A stretch of 64,000 nt of DNA. Origin: Saccharothrix sp. ALI-22-I (lineage in GTDB: Bacteria; Actinomycetota; Actinomycetes; Mycobacteriales; Pseudonocardiaceae). Shown here piece after piece: positions 57,359 through 64,000 of this stretch. How positions within the stretch are numbered: position 1 is the first letter of the stretch; each line of letters begins with the position of its first letter. The position numbers were made by a program, and so were the translations under genes. The notes beneath the pieces were generated by a model. That model had not been told where the DNA came from and made no database searches. It saw only the letters and a program-made list of their open reading frames with translations. The stretch lies in assembly GCF_001984175.1 (NCBI RefSeq), contig NZ_MTQP01000069.1, forward strand, positions 434,001 to 498,000. Direction: 5' to 3'.

Positions 57359-57736
57359 TCAGAGCTGGAACGCGGCGAGCACCAGAGCGGCGTCGAACGG
57401 CCGGTTGCCGGACTGGACCGGCATCGTGTCGGGCGGACGCGGGCCGACCAGCGAGGCCGCCTCGGCGGGCAGGCCGATCCAGTGGTCCGCCACACCGACC
57501 TCCAGCGGCGCGCCGGGGTCCAGGTCGCAAGTGATCTCGCGGCTCGTCGAGCCGTACAACTCCAGCGTGGAGCCCGGAAGGTCGGCGTCACCGAACCGGC
57601 AGGGCCAGGTCGGGCCCGTCCAGCCGCGAACTCGCCCCCAGCTGCGTCCGGCACCGGCACCGGCGGCCGGGACGCCGGCACCGCGAGCACACCCACCCCA
57701 GCGATCACAACGAGCAGGACTACGCCTGGCGACCAT
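57359..57736 (-). CDS. Small exported or membrane protein, possibly with a compensated frameshift
   Basis: The frame from ATG 57736 to TGA 57359 encodes 125 residues. TTAGGGT seven bases before the ATG suggests a leaderless start. The last 75 residues have normal coding bias (GDADLPGSTLELYGS, REITCDLDPGAPLEV, VADHWIGLPAEAA) and two cysteines (WPCRFG, ITCDL). In the first third, however, the neighbouring frame reads VVLLVVIAGVGVLAVPASRPP, a convincing membrane helix, while the open frame there is Arg/Cys-rich and poor in coding bias. One inserted base near 57720 and one lost base near the C-run 57635-57639 would explain this. Family unknown. Confidence 0.55.
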   Translation of the reverse strand: MVARRSPARCDRWGGCARGAGVPAAGAGAGRSWGRVRGWTGPTWPCRFGDADLPGSTLELYGSTSREITCDLDPGAPLEVGVADHWIGLPAEAASLVGPRPPDTMPVQSGNRPFDAALVLAAFQL

Positions 57737-57803
57737 CCGCCAGACCCTAACCCGGTGAAACGCGATCGACAGGGCCTCGCAAGCCGGCGCACCATGTCCG
57801 CCC

Positions 57804-58745
57804 ATGAACGCCCTTCCCCCCGGTCACACCGCCCGCCCACCCCGCCCGGACGACGCCGAGACGATCCTCGGCCTGGTGCAGGCGTACACGACGGCGGTCG
57901 TGGGGTTCGCCGACTACACGCTCGACGATGTGCGGGACGAGCTGAGCAGACCGGAGTTCGACCCGGAACGCGACGCCTGGCTGGTGTTCGACCCAGCCGG
58001 CACGGCGGTCGGCTACGCGACGGCCAACGGCAAGAGCGGCAGCGCCGAGGTCGACGTAGACGTCGTATCCACGGACCCAACCGTGACGGACTGGCTGTTC
58101 ACCCACGTGCTGGACCGGGCACGCGAGATCGGCCGAGAGGGCGGGCACGACAAGATTTCCGTGCACCACGGCGTCTACCGGGACGACGTCTCGCTGCGAG
58201 CACGGGTGGAGGCGCTCGGCTTCGAGATCGCGACCACGTTCCACCGCATGCGGATCGACCACACCGCTGACGTGCCACCGCCGTCCCCGGTGCCCGGCCT
58301 GGTGCTGCGGCAGGCGTTGGACGAGGACGTGCGGCGGACCGTGCACGAGGTGTGGAACACGTCGTTCGACGGCCACTTCGGTTTCGTGCCGAAGCCCTAC
58401 GACACGTGGCACGAGAAGCTGGCCCGCCAGTCGACCTTCGACTGGTCAGACCTGTGGCTGGCGGAACTCGACGGACACCCGGCCGGGTTCCTGAAGTGCT
58501 CCGACCAGTTCGCCGACGAGAACTGCGGATACGTAGACCACCTGGGCGTGCTCCCCGAGGCGCGCGGCCGAGGTGTGGCCAAGCACCTGCTCCGGCACGC
58601 TTTCAGCCTGGACGCGACCACCGGCCGGGCGGGCACGATCCTGCACGTCGACTCGAACAACCCGACACCCGCACTCGACCTCTACGAGTCGGTGGGGATG
58701 CGTCCGATCCTGGTCATCGACATCTGGCGCGGCCATTTCGCCTAG
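57804..58745 (+). CDS. Double GNAT-domain acetyltransferase (mycothiol-synthase-like)
   Basis: A 313-residue protein with two GNAT folds. The first (residues about 10-150) starts ARPPRPDDAETILGLVQAY and includes VGYATANGKSG; the second (about 165-313) starts LVLRQALDEDVRRTVHEVWNTSFDGHFGF and has the acetyl-CoA motif VDHLGVLPEARGRGVAKHLLRHAF and NPTPALDLYESVGM. Mycothiol synthase has the same two-domain layout, but this relative is more likely a paralogue of unknown substrate. ATG 57804 is 67 bases from the start of the divergent small gene. Confidence 0.9.
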   Translation: MNALPPGHTARPPRPDDAETILGLVQAYTTAVVGFADYTLDDVRDELSRPEFDPERDAWLVFDPAGTAVGYATANGKSGSAEVDVDVVSTDPTVTDWLFTHVLDRAREIGREGGHDKISVHHGVYRDDVSLRARVEALGFEIATTFHRMRIDHTADVPPPSPVPGLVLRQALDEDVRRTVHEVWNTSFDGHFGFVPKPYDTWHEKLARQSTFDWSDLWLAELDGHPAGFLKCSDQFADENCGYVDHLGVLPEARGRGVAKHLLRHAFSLDATTGRAGTILHVDSNNPTPALDLYESVGMRPILVIDIWRGHFA

Positions 58746-58787
58746 CCCCGCCCCGCGCCCCACACCAGACCGCCGGGGGGCCGACGA

Positions 58788-58872
58788 GGCTCGATTTGAC
58801 ATGGGTTCGGGTGCCTTAGGCCGGCTGCGGCCAGCCTTCGGTGCCTGTAAGGGCCCCATGTCAAATCGAGCC
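58788..58872. repeat. Composite hairpin element with 18-base perfect inverted ends
   Basis: The ends, GGCTCGATTTGACATGGG at 58788-58805 and its exact complement at 58855-58872, enclose 49 bases. Inside, near-identical direct repeats (TTCGGGTGCCTTA and TTCGGTGCCTGTAA) flank a smaller hairpin GGCTG-CGGC-CAGCC. The right arm overlaps the last codons of the following acetyltransferase. It may be a terminator, a REP/MITE-like repeat or a structured RNA. Confidence 0.75.
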
Positions 58873-59436
58873 GGACCCAACCCACTGCTTGACGTAACGC
58901 AGTTCGACCAGCTCACGGCCACCGACGGTCTCAGTCCGCGTGACGCCGTCCGGAGCGAACCCGGCACGCTCGTAGAACCGACGCGCCCTCGGATTGTCCT
59001 CCAACACCCACAGCATCACTCCGGACACTCCGGACACGCCCGGAACGCCGGACACGCCGACGTCCGCGAACGACGCCTCCAGCAGACCAAACCCGACGCC
59101 ACTACCCCACACCGACGGGTGCACGTAGATGGCGTGCAGCTCCAGAAAGTCCCGTTGCCGCAGGTCTTCGTCACGGGCCGGGCCGACCGAGGTGAACCCC
59201 ACCACCACGTCACCCTCGACCGCGACGAACACCGTGCTGCCGTCCCCCGACGGCTCGGCCAGGGCACGACGCCAGCCCTCGGCCCGCCGTTCCCAGCTCA
59301 ACCCGGCCAGGAACTCGTCCGGCACCACGCCCCGGTAGGCAACCTGCCAGGTGGTCGTGTGCACGCGCGCGATGCCTTCGGCGTCGTCGGGCACGGCTCG
59401 GCGCACCATCGTCTCCCCCACCCGACCGATCATCAC
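58861..59436 (-). CDS. GNAT family N-acetyltransferase
   Basis: A 191-residue acetyltransferase. VRRAVPDDAEGIARVHTTTWQVAYRGVVPDEFLAGL is typical of this GNAT group, ELHAIYVHPSVWGSGVGFGLLEASF is the acetyl-CoA-binding motif, and EDNPRARRFYERAGFAPDGV the closing part. An inserted run of nine-base units (VGVSGVPGVSGVSGV) lies at the end of the CoA helix. ATG 59436 or ATG 59409 could be the start. Its C-terminal six codons lie in the hairpin element. Confidence 0.9.
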   Translation of the reverse strand: MMIGRVGETMVRRAVPDDAEGIARVHTTTWQVAYRGVVPDEFLAGLSWERRAEGWRRALAEPSGDGSTVFVAVEGDVVVGFTSVGPARDEDLRQRDFLELHAIYVHPSVWGSGVGFGLLEASFADVGVSGVPGVSGVSGVMLWVLEDNPRARRFYERAGFAPDGVTRTETVGGRELVELRYVKQWVGSGSI

Positions 59437-59473
59437 AGCCGACCGCCGTCGCCCGCCACCGGGTATCCGATGG

Positions 59474-61051
59474 CTACTCCCCGTTCTGCCGGTCGATCGC
59501 CCACTGCCCGTTGACCTTGACCAGCGTGTAGACGTTCTGCTCCACCACGCTCCGCCCGTCCTTGAACGTGTACGACAAGCTCGCCGACACCGTGTCCGGC
59601 CCCACCGCCTGCACGTTGCTCACGCTGACCGCGCTCATCTGCCCCCACCAGCCCTGGTAGTCGGCGAAGGTGGGCGACCAGGCGGCCTTGAAGCGGTCGG
59701 TCAGCCGGGCGTACGCGGCTTCCATGTTGTTCGGCAGAAGGCCGAAGTACTCGCTCACGGCCTGGTCCGAGCCGATCTCGGCGGGCGGCTGCGTCGTGGG
59801 CTCGGTCGTGGGCTCCGCCGGCGCGGTGGTCGTGGTCGGTGGTTCCGCCGCGGTCGTCCCGGCAGGCTGGGTGGCGGTGTCGGCGGCGCTCGTGGGCGCG
59901 CCCTGGGTCTCGGTGGTGGCAGTGGGAGACCCGGCCAACGGCGACTCGCCCTCGTCCCGGTTGACCAGGTACACGATCACCATGGCGGCGATCAGCACGA
60001 CGACCGACAGCACGGCGAGCGCCGCCTTCCGGTCACGTCGCGGCTCTTCCCCGGGACCGGCGGCGGGCACGGCACCGGTCCCGGCGTACGTGACCTGCGC
60101 AGGCGTGGCCTGGGCAGGCGGCTGTTGGGCAGACGAGTCCCGGGCATGCGTGTACTGGACATGCGCGTGTTCGGCAGGCGACGGCTCGACGGGTACGGGT
60201 GCGGGCATCACGGCGGTGGGAGTCGGGCCCGGCACCGGAGCCGGGGTCTCGTCGAACCGGACCTCCCGCAGCATCTCCTCCGCCTCGGCCATGGTCGGCC
60301 GCGTCTCCGGGTTCGAGTCGAGCAGCCGCATCAGCACCGGCGCCAACGGCCCGGCGTGCTGCGGCGGCGCGAACCGGCCGTCGGCCACCCGGTGCAGCAG
60401 GGCGATGGTGTTGCCGTCCTGGCCGAACGGCGGCGCGCCCTCCACCGCCGCGTACAACGTCGAGCCCAGCGCGAACACGTCGGCCGGGAACTCGCCCTTG
60501 CCGCCGCGCGCCACCTCCGGCGCCAGGTAGGCGGGTGTGCCGACGAGCATCCCGGACGCGGTCACGGCCGCCTCGTCGGCCGCGCGCGAGGTGCCGAAGT
60601 CGGTGATCTTGACCGTGCCGAACTCGGTGACCAGCACGTTGCCCGGCTTCACGTCCCGGTGCACGACACCGGCCTTGTGCGCGGCGGACAGCCCGGACGC
60701 CAACTGCACGCCCAACCGGACCACCTCGTCGGCAGGCAGCCGGCCGCGTTCGGTGATCACCGTGGCCAGGCTGCGGGACGGCAGGTACTCCATGATCAGC
60801 CACGGGTGGCCGTCGTGCTCGACCACGTCGTACAGCGCGATCACGTTCGCGTGCTGCAACCGGGCCGCGATGCGCCCCTCCCGGACCGCGCGGTCGACCG
60901 ACTCCTGGTCGAACCCGGTGCGGGACAGCAGCTCCTTGACCGCCACGATACGGCGCAACCGCGTGTCCTCGGCCCGCCACACCACCCCCATCCCGCCAGA
61001 CCCGATCCGCTCGGTCAGCCGGTACCGGCCGGCGATCGTGCGCTCCTCCAC
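59474..61051 (-). CDS. PknB-type transmembrane Ser/Thr protein kinase
   Basis: A 525-residue receptor kinase. The cytoplasmic kinase domain has ERIGSGGMGVVWRAED, VAVKE (Lys39), VVHRDVKPGNVLV (Asp133) and TDFGTSR (151-153). A Pro/Ala-rich linker (about 265-330) leads to a transmembrane helix (343-363, ALAVLSVVVLIAAMVIVYLV). Outside are a Thr/Pro tract and a C-terminal domain of about 100 residues (SDQAVSEYFGLLPNNMEAAYARLTDRF, WWGQMSAVSVSNVQAVGPDTV) that resembles small NTF2-like sensors. GTG 61051 has a GGGAG site; TTG 61063 is an alternative. Its ligand is unknown. Confidence 0.92.
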   Translation of the reverse strand: MEERTIAGRYRLTERIGSGGMGVVWRAEDTRLRRIVAVKELLSRTGFDQESVDRAVREGRIAARLQHANVIALYDVVEHDGHPWLIMEYLPSRSLATVITERGRLPADEVVRLGVQLASGLSAAHKAGVVHRDVKPGNVLVTEFGTVKITDFGTSRAADEAAVTASGMLVGTPAYLAPEVARGGKGEFPADVFALGSTLYAAVEGAPPFGQDGNTIALLHRVADGRFAPPQHAGPLAPVLMRLLDSNPETRPTMAEAEEMLREVRFDETPAPVPGPTPTAVMPAPVPVEPSPAEHAHVQYTHARDSSAQQPPAQATPAQVTYAGTGAVPAAGPGEEPRRDRKAALAVLSVVVLIAAMVIVYLVNRDEGESPLAGSPTATTETQGAPTSAADTATQPAGTTAAEPPTTTTAPAEPTTEPTTQPPAEIGSDQAVSEYFGLLPNNMEAAYARLTDRFKAAWSPTFADYQGWWGQMSAVSVSNVQAVGPDTVSASLSYTFKDGRSVVEQNVYTLVKVNGQWAIDRQNGE

Positions 61052-61138
61052 CCGTGCTCCCAACGTCGCGACGCACGCCCGGCGCCGGGGGTACCCGATC
61101 GTGTTACCCCTCGAACGTGCGTTTCAAGTGGTAACACT

Positions 61139-61987
61139 TCAGGTGGTCGTTTGTCCCTTCACCACGCGGGGCCAGCCCAGCCATGTGAGCAGCGCACCAC
61201 CGAGCACCAGCTCCCGTTCCGCGTCGCCAAGAAACGATAGAGCCTCGGTGATCAGGCGCAAATTGTCGGTGTACGAACAGGGCAAGCGGGTCCAGTCGCT
61301 GCCCCAGAACACGCGTGCGGGGCCGAACGACCCGACCACCTGCCGCAACGGGTCGTGCAGGTCGGTGAACGGGTAGCAGAACGCCGAGTGGCACGGCAGC
61401 GCGCTCGCCTTGACCGCGACGTTCGGCAGGTCCGCCAAGGCCAGCAGCTCCGGCAGGTGCGCGAACGCGTCCGCGCCGGTCGCGCCCAGCGGCACGTTCA
61501 GGTGGTCCACCACCAGCCGCAGGCCCCGGTACCGCCGCGCGACCGTCCTCAGTGGACTGGACAGCCCCGGCCCGTACACCATGACCGGCAGTTCCAGGGC
61601 GGACGCGGCGGCCCAGAACCAGTCCAGCCCGCCGGTGGCGAACGCGGTCCGCCACGGCTCGCGGTGCAGGGTGATGCGGACGCCGAGCAGGCCGGACTCC
61701 CGCCAGCCGGACAGCAGCCAGGCGGCGGCGGGGGCGAGCGGTATCCGGCCCATCACCCCGAACCGGTCGGGGTGCCGCTCCGCCGCGTCGAGCACCACGT
61801 CGTTGCGGTCGCCTTCCCACGACGGCGGCACCAGCACGGCCCGGTCCACGCCCGCGCCGTCCAGCACCGCCAACGTCTCCTCGACCGTGGGCGGCACGTC
61901 CCGGTGCGCCAGCCCCCGGCCGCCCGCGGGCCACGGCCGGTCCGGGTTGTCGGCCGCCCACAGGTGCACCTGGGCGTCGACGATCAC
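61139..61987 (-). CDS. Amidohydrolase family 2 TIM-barrel hydrolase
   Basis: A 282-residue metal-dependent hydrolase. VIVDAQVHLWAADNPDRPWP gives the first HxxW-like metal motif, RITLHREPWR the strand-loop region, LRLVVDHLNVP the central His, and FWGSDWTRLPCSY the terminal Asp. The family (PF04909) includes amidohydrolases and decarboxylases. GTG 61987 is chosen because homology starts there; the frame extends upstream to 62134 without good coding bias. The product is probably cytoplasmic. No operon partners are apparent. Confidence 0.85.
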   Translation of the reverse strand: MIVDAQVHLWAADNPDRPWPAGGRGLAHRDVPPTVEETLAVLDGAGVDRAVLVPPSWEGDRNDVVLDAAERHPDRFGVMGRIPLAPAAAWLLSGWRESGLLGVRITLHREPWRTAFATGGLDWFWAAASALELPVMVYGPGLSSPLRTVARRYRGLRLVVDHLNVPLGATGADAFAHLPELLALADLPNVAVKASALPCHSAFCYPFTDLHDPLRQVVGSFGPARVFWGSDWTRLPCSYTDNLRLITEALSFLGDAERELVLGGALLTWLGWPRVVKGQTTT

Positions 61988-62320
61988 CGGCTGTCCCTGG
62001 CCGGTCCGGCGCTGGTCACGGCGTCGGACCCCGCACGTCCGGAGCCGACCTCGTTGGGCAGGAACCGGCCGCGTTCCTCCGGAGAGAGTTCCACCGTTGA
62101 CCCCGACTTCGTCTGTGAACCGTCCGTCCGCCACTGGGACGTCCCTTGATCACCACAAGTTAGCGGCATCGAGGACGACCACGACCGCTGATCGGACCTC
62201 CCGTGACGATCTCCGTGCCGGCCACCGCACTTTCGGGTTGAGCCGCCTTGGCGCGGCCTCCTCCGGAAGTACGACGCCGAGCGGTCCGTTCGCACGACTC
62301 GCCCGGCGTGGTCGGCTGCC

Positions 62321-62326
62321 TAGCGT
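62321..62326 (+). promoter_or_regulatory. -10 box of a leaderless promoter for the first decayed gene
   Basis: TAGCGT is followed by seven bases and ATG 62334, as at several intact genes in the window. Confidence 0.4.
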
Positions 62327-62333
62327 CGGCCGC

Positions 62334-62790
62334 ATGCTTCGGGGGTCGTGTTCGGGCTGTTGCCGGCCGTCTTGTGCGCCGGCCGTGCGTCGGCGCACGG
62401 GGTGAGCGACGCCGCGGACCTGCACTTGGCGCAGACGTTTGCGGGCAACGAACCGACCGTGGTGGTCCGGCGCACGACGCAAGTCCCAGGGCCGCTGCAC
62501 GTCGACCTGACCGCACGAACCCGTCCGCGCGGTCACGGTCGGTATCGGGCCGGCGGAGCAACACGCCCACGTCATGGTGGATCGGCGTGGCACCCATTCG
62601 GCCGTGTTGTCGGTAGACCGAAGTGGGCCGTGGGAGGTGGTGCCCACCGCCGACTCCGGCGAACGCGCCACCATCCCGTTCCGGGTGCTGACACCTCGGT
62701 TGAGCGCGTGGGAGCCGGTGGCCTACGGAGGGTTGTCGCTGGCAGGGCTGCTGTTGGCCACGACTTTGCTCAGCGCGGTGTTCATCAGGC
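62334..62790 (+). pseudogene. Exported membrane-anchored protein, frameshifted twice
   Basis: From ATG 62334 the frame stops after 23 codons. Shifting at the G-run 62341-62345 gives a signal peptide (VVFGLLPAVLCAGRASAHG) and then DAADLHLAQTFAGNEPTVVVRRTTQVPGPLHVDLTA. Near 62530 a second shift is needed to continue PVRAVTVGIGPAEQHAHVMVDRRG, VLSVDRSGPWEVVPTADSG and a terminal membrane helix (LSLAGLLLATTLLSAVFI). Put together it is a secreted domain anchored by a C-terminal helix, of a kind found in actinomycete metal-related membrane clusters. I cannot name the family with confidence. Confidence 0.6.
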
Positions 62791-62796
62791 GAGGAC

Positions 62797-63309
62797 GGGC
62801 GGTTCTTCCGGCACCTGCACCCCGTTCAGGTCGCGCCGGGGCAGTTGGAGGTGCGGGTGGACGTCGACCGGCCGGGGCGGCACCTGCTGCACGTCGAGTT
62901 CGAGCGGGCCGAGTCCGGGTCGCAGCTGGCCAGCGGTTCGTTCGAGGTCAGCGGAGAGAACCGGGAACGGCCGGTCGACGTCCCGTCGGTGGACCTGGGA
63001 GTGGCGAACGCCGTCGCCGGGCAGGCCACGACGGTCGAGGTGGTCGTGGGTGAACGGGCGGACCTCCAGCCGTGGCTGGGCATGGCGGGGCACCTCGTGC
63101 TGCGCGACCGGGCAGGCGGGTTCTTCGGGCACGTGCACGAGATGGGCCCGATGACGACCGGCCGCCCGGACGAGACGGTCGCCGGTCTCGGGCCGCGACT
63201 GCGGTTCACCTTCACGTTCTCCGCGCCGGGCCGGTACCTGGGGTGGGTGCAGTACCAGCGGGACTTCACCGTGACGACGGTGCCGCTGACGATCGACGTC
63301 CGGGGGGCG
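62797..63309 (+). pseudogene. Secreted copper/heavy-metal-related domain, lacking its start
   Basis: A third frame opens here with RFFRHLHPVQVAPGQLEVRVDV and DRPGRHLLHVEFERAESGSQ, then LQPWLGMAGHLVLRDRAGGFFGHVHEMGP, RLRFTFTFSAPGRYLGWVQYQRDF and TVPLTIDVRG. The paired HLHP and GHVHEM motifs recall extracytoplasmic metal-handling domains. No start codon with a ribosome site or signal peptide is present in this frame, so the 5' part has been lost or frameshifted, and no stop follows the domain at the expected place. Confidence 0.55.
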
Positions 63310-63314
63310 AATGA

Positions 63315-63440
63315 GAGTCCTATTCGGACGTCGGGCCGGACACGTTCTTCACCGCGCCGCACCTGGTGCTGTACCTGGGCATGGCGTTGTGCGGGGTGAC
63401 GAGCCTGACCGTGGTGCTGCACCGGACGTTCCGCGTAGCG
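63315..63440 (+). pseudogene. Fragment of a multi-helix membrane protein
   Basis: This frame reads DTFFTAPHLVLYLGMALCGVTSLTVVLHRTFR, one complete membrane helix with the FFTAPH-LYLG motif typical of the first helix in certain actinomycete membrane proteins. The frame loses coding character after about 63440, where the next gene starts. Only the N-terminal part remains. Confidence 0.45.
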
Positions 63441-63447
63441 TTCGGCC

Positions 63448-63804
63448 GTGATCACCAGCTCCCCCAACCGCCCAGGTGTGGCGTCCGCCCTCAGGTTCCT
63501 CACCGAGCTGGTCGCCTGGGTGGCCACGCCGTGGGCGTTGTGGGACGTCTCCTGGGTGCTGTCCGTGTTGTCCGTGGTGGTGTTGATCGGGCTGCCGACG
63601 GTGTTCGCCACTCCGGGCGACAAGCCGCACGTGATGGTGCCGGTCCCCGGTCACGTCACCATCGCGCTGGTGGTGCTCCAGGTCGTGGCGGCCGTCGTGT
63701 CGTCGTGGATCGCCTGGCACCCGGTCGCGGCGGGCGTCGTCACGGCGTTGGCGGTGGCGTCGGTGGTCGCCGAGCAGCCCCGGTGGCGGTGGCTGGCGCG
63801 TTGA
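63448..63804 (+). CDS. YrdB-like (DUF2568) small membrane protein
   Basis: A 118-residue protein with four hydrophobic segments. VASALRFLTELVAWVATPWALW matches the RFL-E-A opening of the YrdB family, and LIGLPTVFATPGDKPH the following loop with conserved Pro and Lys. GTG 63448 is the start; it overlaps the membrane-protein fragment. Function is unknown. Confidence 0.65.
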   Translation: MITSSPNRPGVASALRFLTELVAWVATPWALWDVSWVLSVLSVVVLIGLPTVFATPGDKPHVMVPVPGHVTIALVVLQVVAAVVSSWIAWHPVAAGVVTALAVASVVAEQPRWRWLAR

Positions 63805-63866
63805 CCACGAGCGTTCACCGGCGGGCAGCACTGCCGGAGTTCATGGTGATCCACGTCATAGTCGAA

Positions 63867-63877
63867 CCCTGTCAGGG
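63867..63877 (+). promoter_or_regulatory. Small palindrome upstream of the oxidoreductase gene
   Basis: CCCTG-T-CAGGG is a perfect 5+1+5 inverted repeat about 50 bases before ATG 63930; it may be an operator but is short. Confidence 0.3.
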
Positions 63878-63929
63878 ATCGGGGCGCTGTCCCGTTCAGA
63901 GGGCACCCGAACCAGACAGGAGCAAGAAC

Positions 63930-64000
63930 ATGCCGCACCGCATCGTCGTCCTCGGAGCCGGATACGCCGGGGGCTACGCCGCCGGATGCCTCGCCCGCCG
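63930..64000 (+). CDS. NAD(P)/FAD-dependent oxidoreductase, N-terminal fragment
   Basis: The first 23 codons (HRIVVLGAGYAGGYAAGCLARR) before the window ends contain the GxGxxG FAD motif in the form seen in type II NADH dehydrogenase-like enzymes. A CAGGAGC site precedes ATG 63930. Confidence 0.75.
   Translation, partial: MPHRIVVLGAGYAGGYAAGCLAR

Noticed and set aside
59351..61240. 629-codon plus-strand open frame opposite the PknB-like kinase
   Set aside because: The kinase catalytic motifs on the minus strand prove the coding direction.
1..64000. tRNA, rRNA, riboswitch or prophage genes
   Set aside because: I saw no cloverleaf with a TTCGANNC arm, no ribosomal sequence, no known riboswitch core and no integrase or phage structural genes.

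Overview
The window is very GC-rich with strong G/C third-position bias. It has many GTG starts, ATGA/GTGA gene overlaps and several apparently leaderless promoters (a TANNNT box ending 6-8 nt before the start codon). The gene content (many TetR/LacI/LysR/MocR regulators, PknB-type kinases, a SigE-like sigma factor, CocE and S9 hydrolases) fits a filamentous actinomycete. I infer a Pseudonocardiaceae-like genome (Saccharothrix/Lentzea/Actinosynnema type), but no marker gene proves the genus.

Layout. 1-11.7 kb: the start of a phosphoketolase, a DinB-like protein, an alkaline-phosphatase-superfamily enzyme, a large DEIH helicase with an N-terminal Cys4 motif, an acyltransferase-3/SGNH protein, an ADC-like protein, a TetR regulator and a serine hydrolase. 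11.7-19.8 kb: a secreted protein made of three near-identical repeats; a TetR/SDR pair sharing the palindrome AAACCGATCGGTTT; a CocE-like pseudogene ending in an IS3-type transposase remnant; an S9 peptidase whose propeller carries an inserted dispersed repeat and a Pro/Thr/His tract; and small enzymes. 19.8-22.3 kb: an 837-residue protein that reads as a periplasmic-binding-protein domain fused to a pentameric ligand-gated ion channel, the most unusual gene here. 22.3-28.2 kb: a DUF899/ArsR/SRPBCC operon with two ArsR-type operators, a MocR regulator with a divergent hydrolase, a Ser/Thr kinase and a secreted bacterial lysyl oxidase.

28.3-44.7 kb is an exopolysaccharide locus. It holds a UDP-GlcNAc 2-epimerase, a flavoprotein, a GT2, a polyprenyl-phosphate sugar transferase, a glycosidase-like lipoprotein and a nine-gene, tightly overlapping minus-strand operon. 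That operon encodes an EamA transporter, polysaccharide deacetylase, Wzy-like polymerase/ligase, three GT4 enzymes, a Wzz-like protein with a degenerate kinase tail, a GT87 and a Wzx flippase. Together they could build, flip, polymerise and trim a Wzx/Wzy-type surface polymer.

44.8-64 kb: a frameshifted SigE-family sigma factor with a membrane partner, a methyltransferase preceded by the second copy of the dispersed repeat, a sirtuin, and a LacI-controlled GH5-like glycosidase plus mannonate dehydratase operon. These are followed by a LysR/EamA pair, a TetR/nitrilase-type N-acyltransferase pair, two acetyltransferases separated by a long hairpin element, a PknB-like kinase, an amidohydrolase, a decayed cluster of secreted/membrane genes, a YrdB-like protein and the start of a flavin-dependent oxidoreductase. 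Several single-base disruptions in G/C runs should be checked as possible sequence errors.
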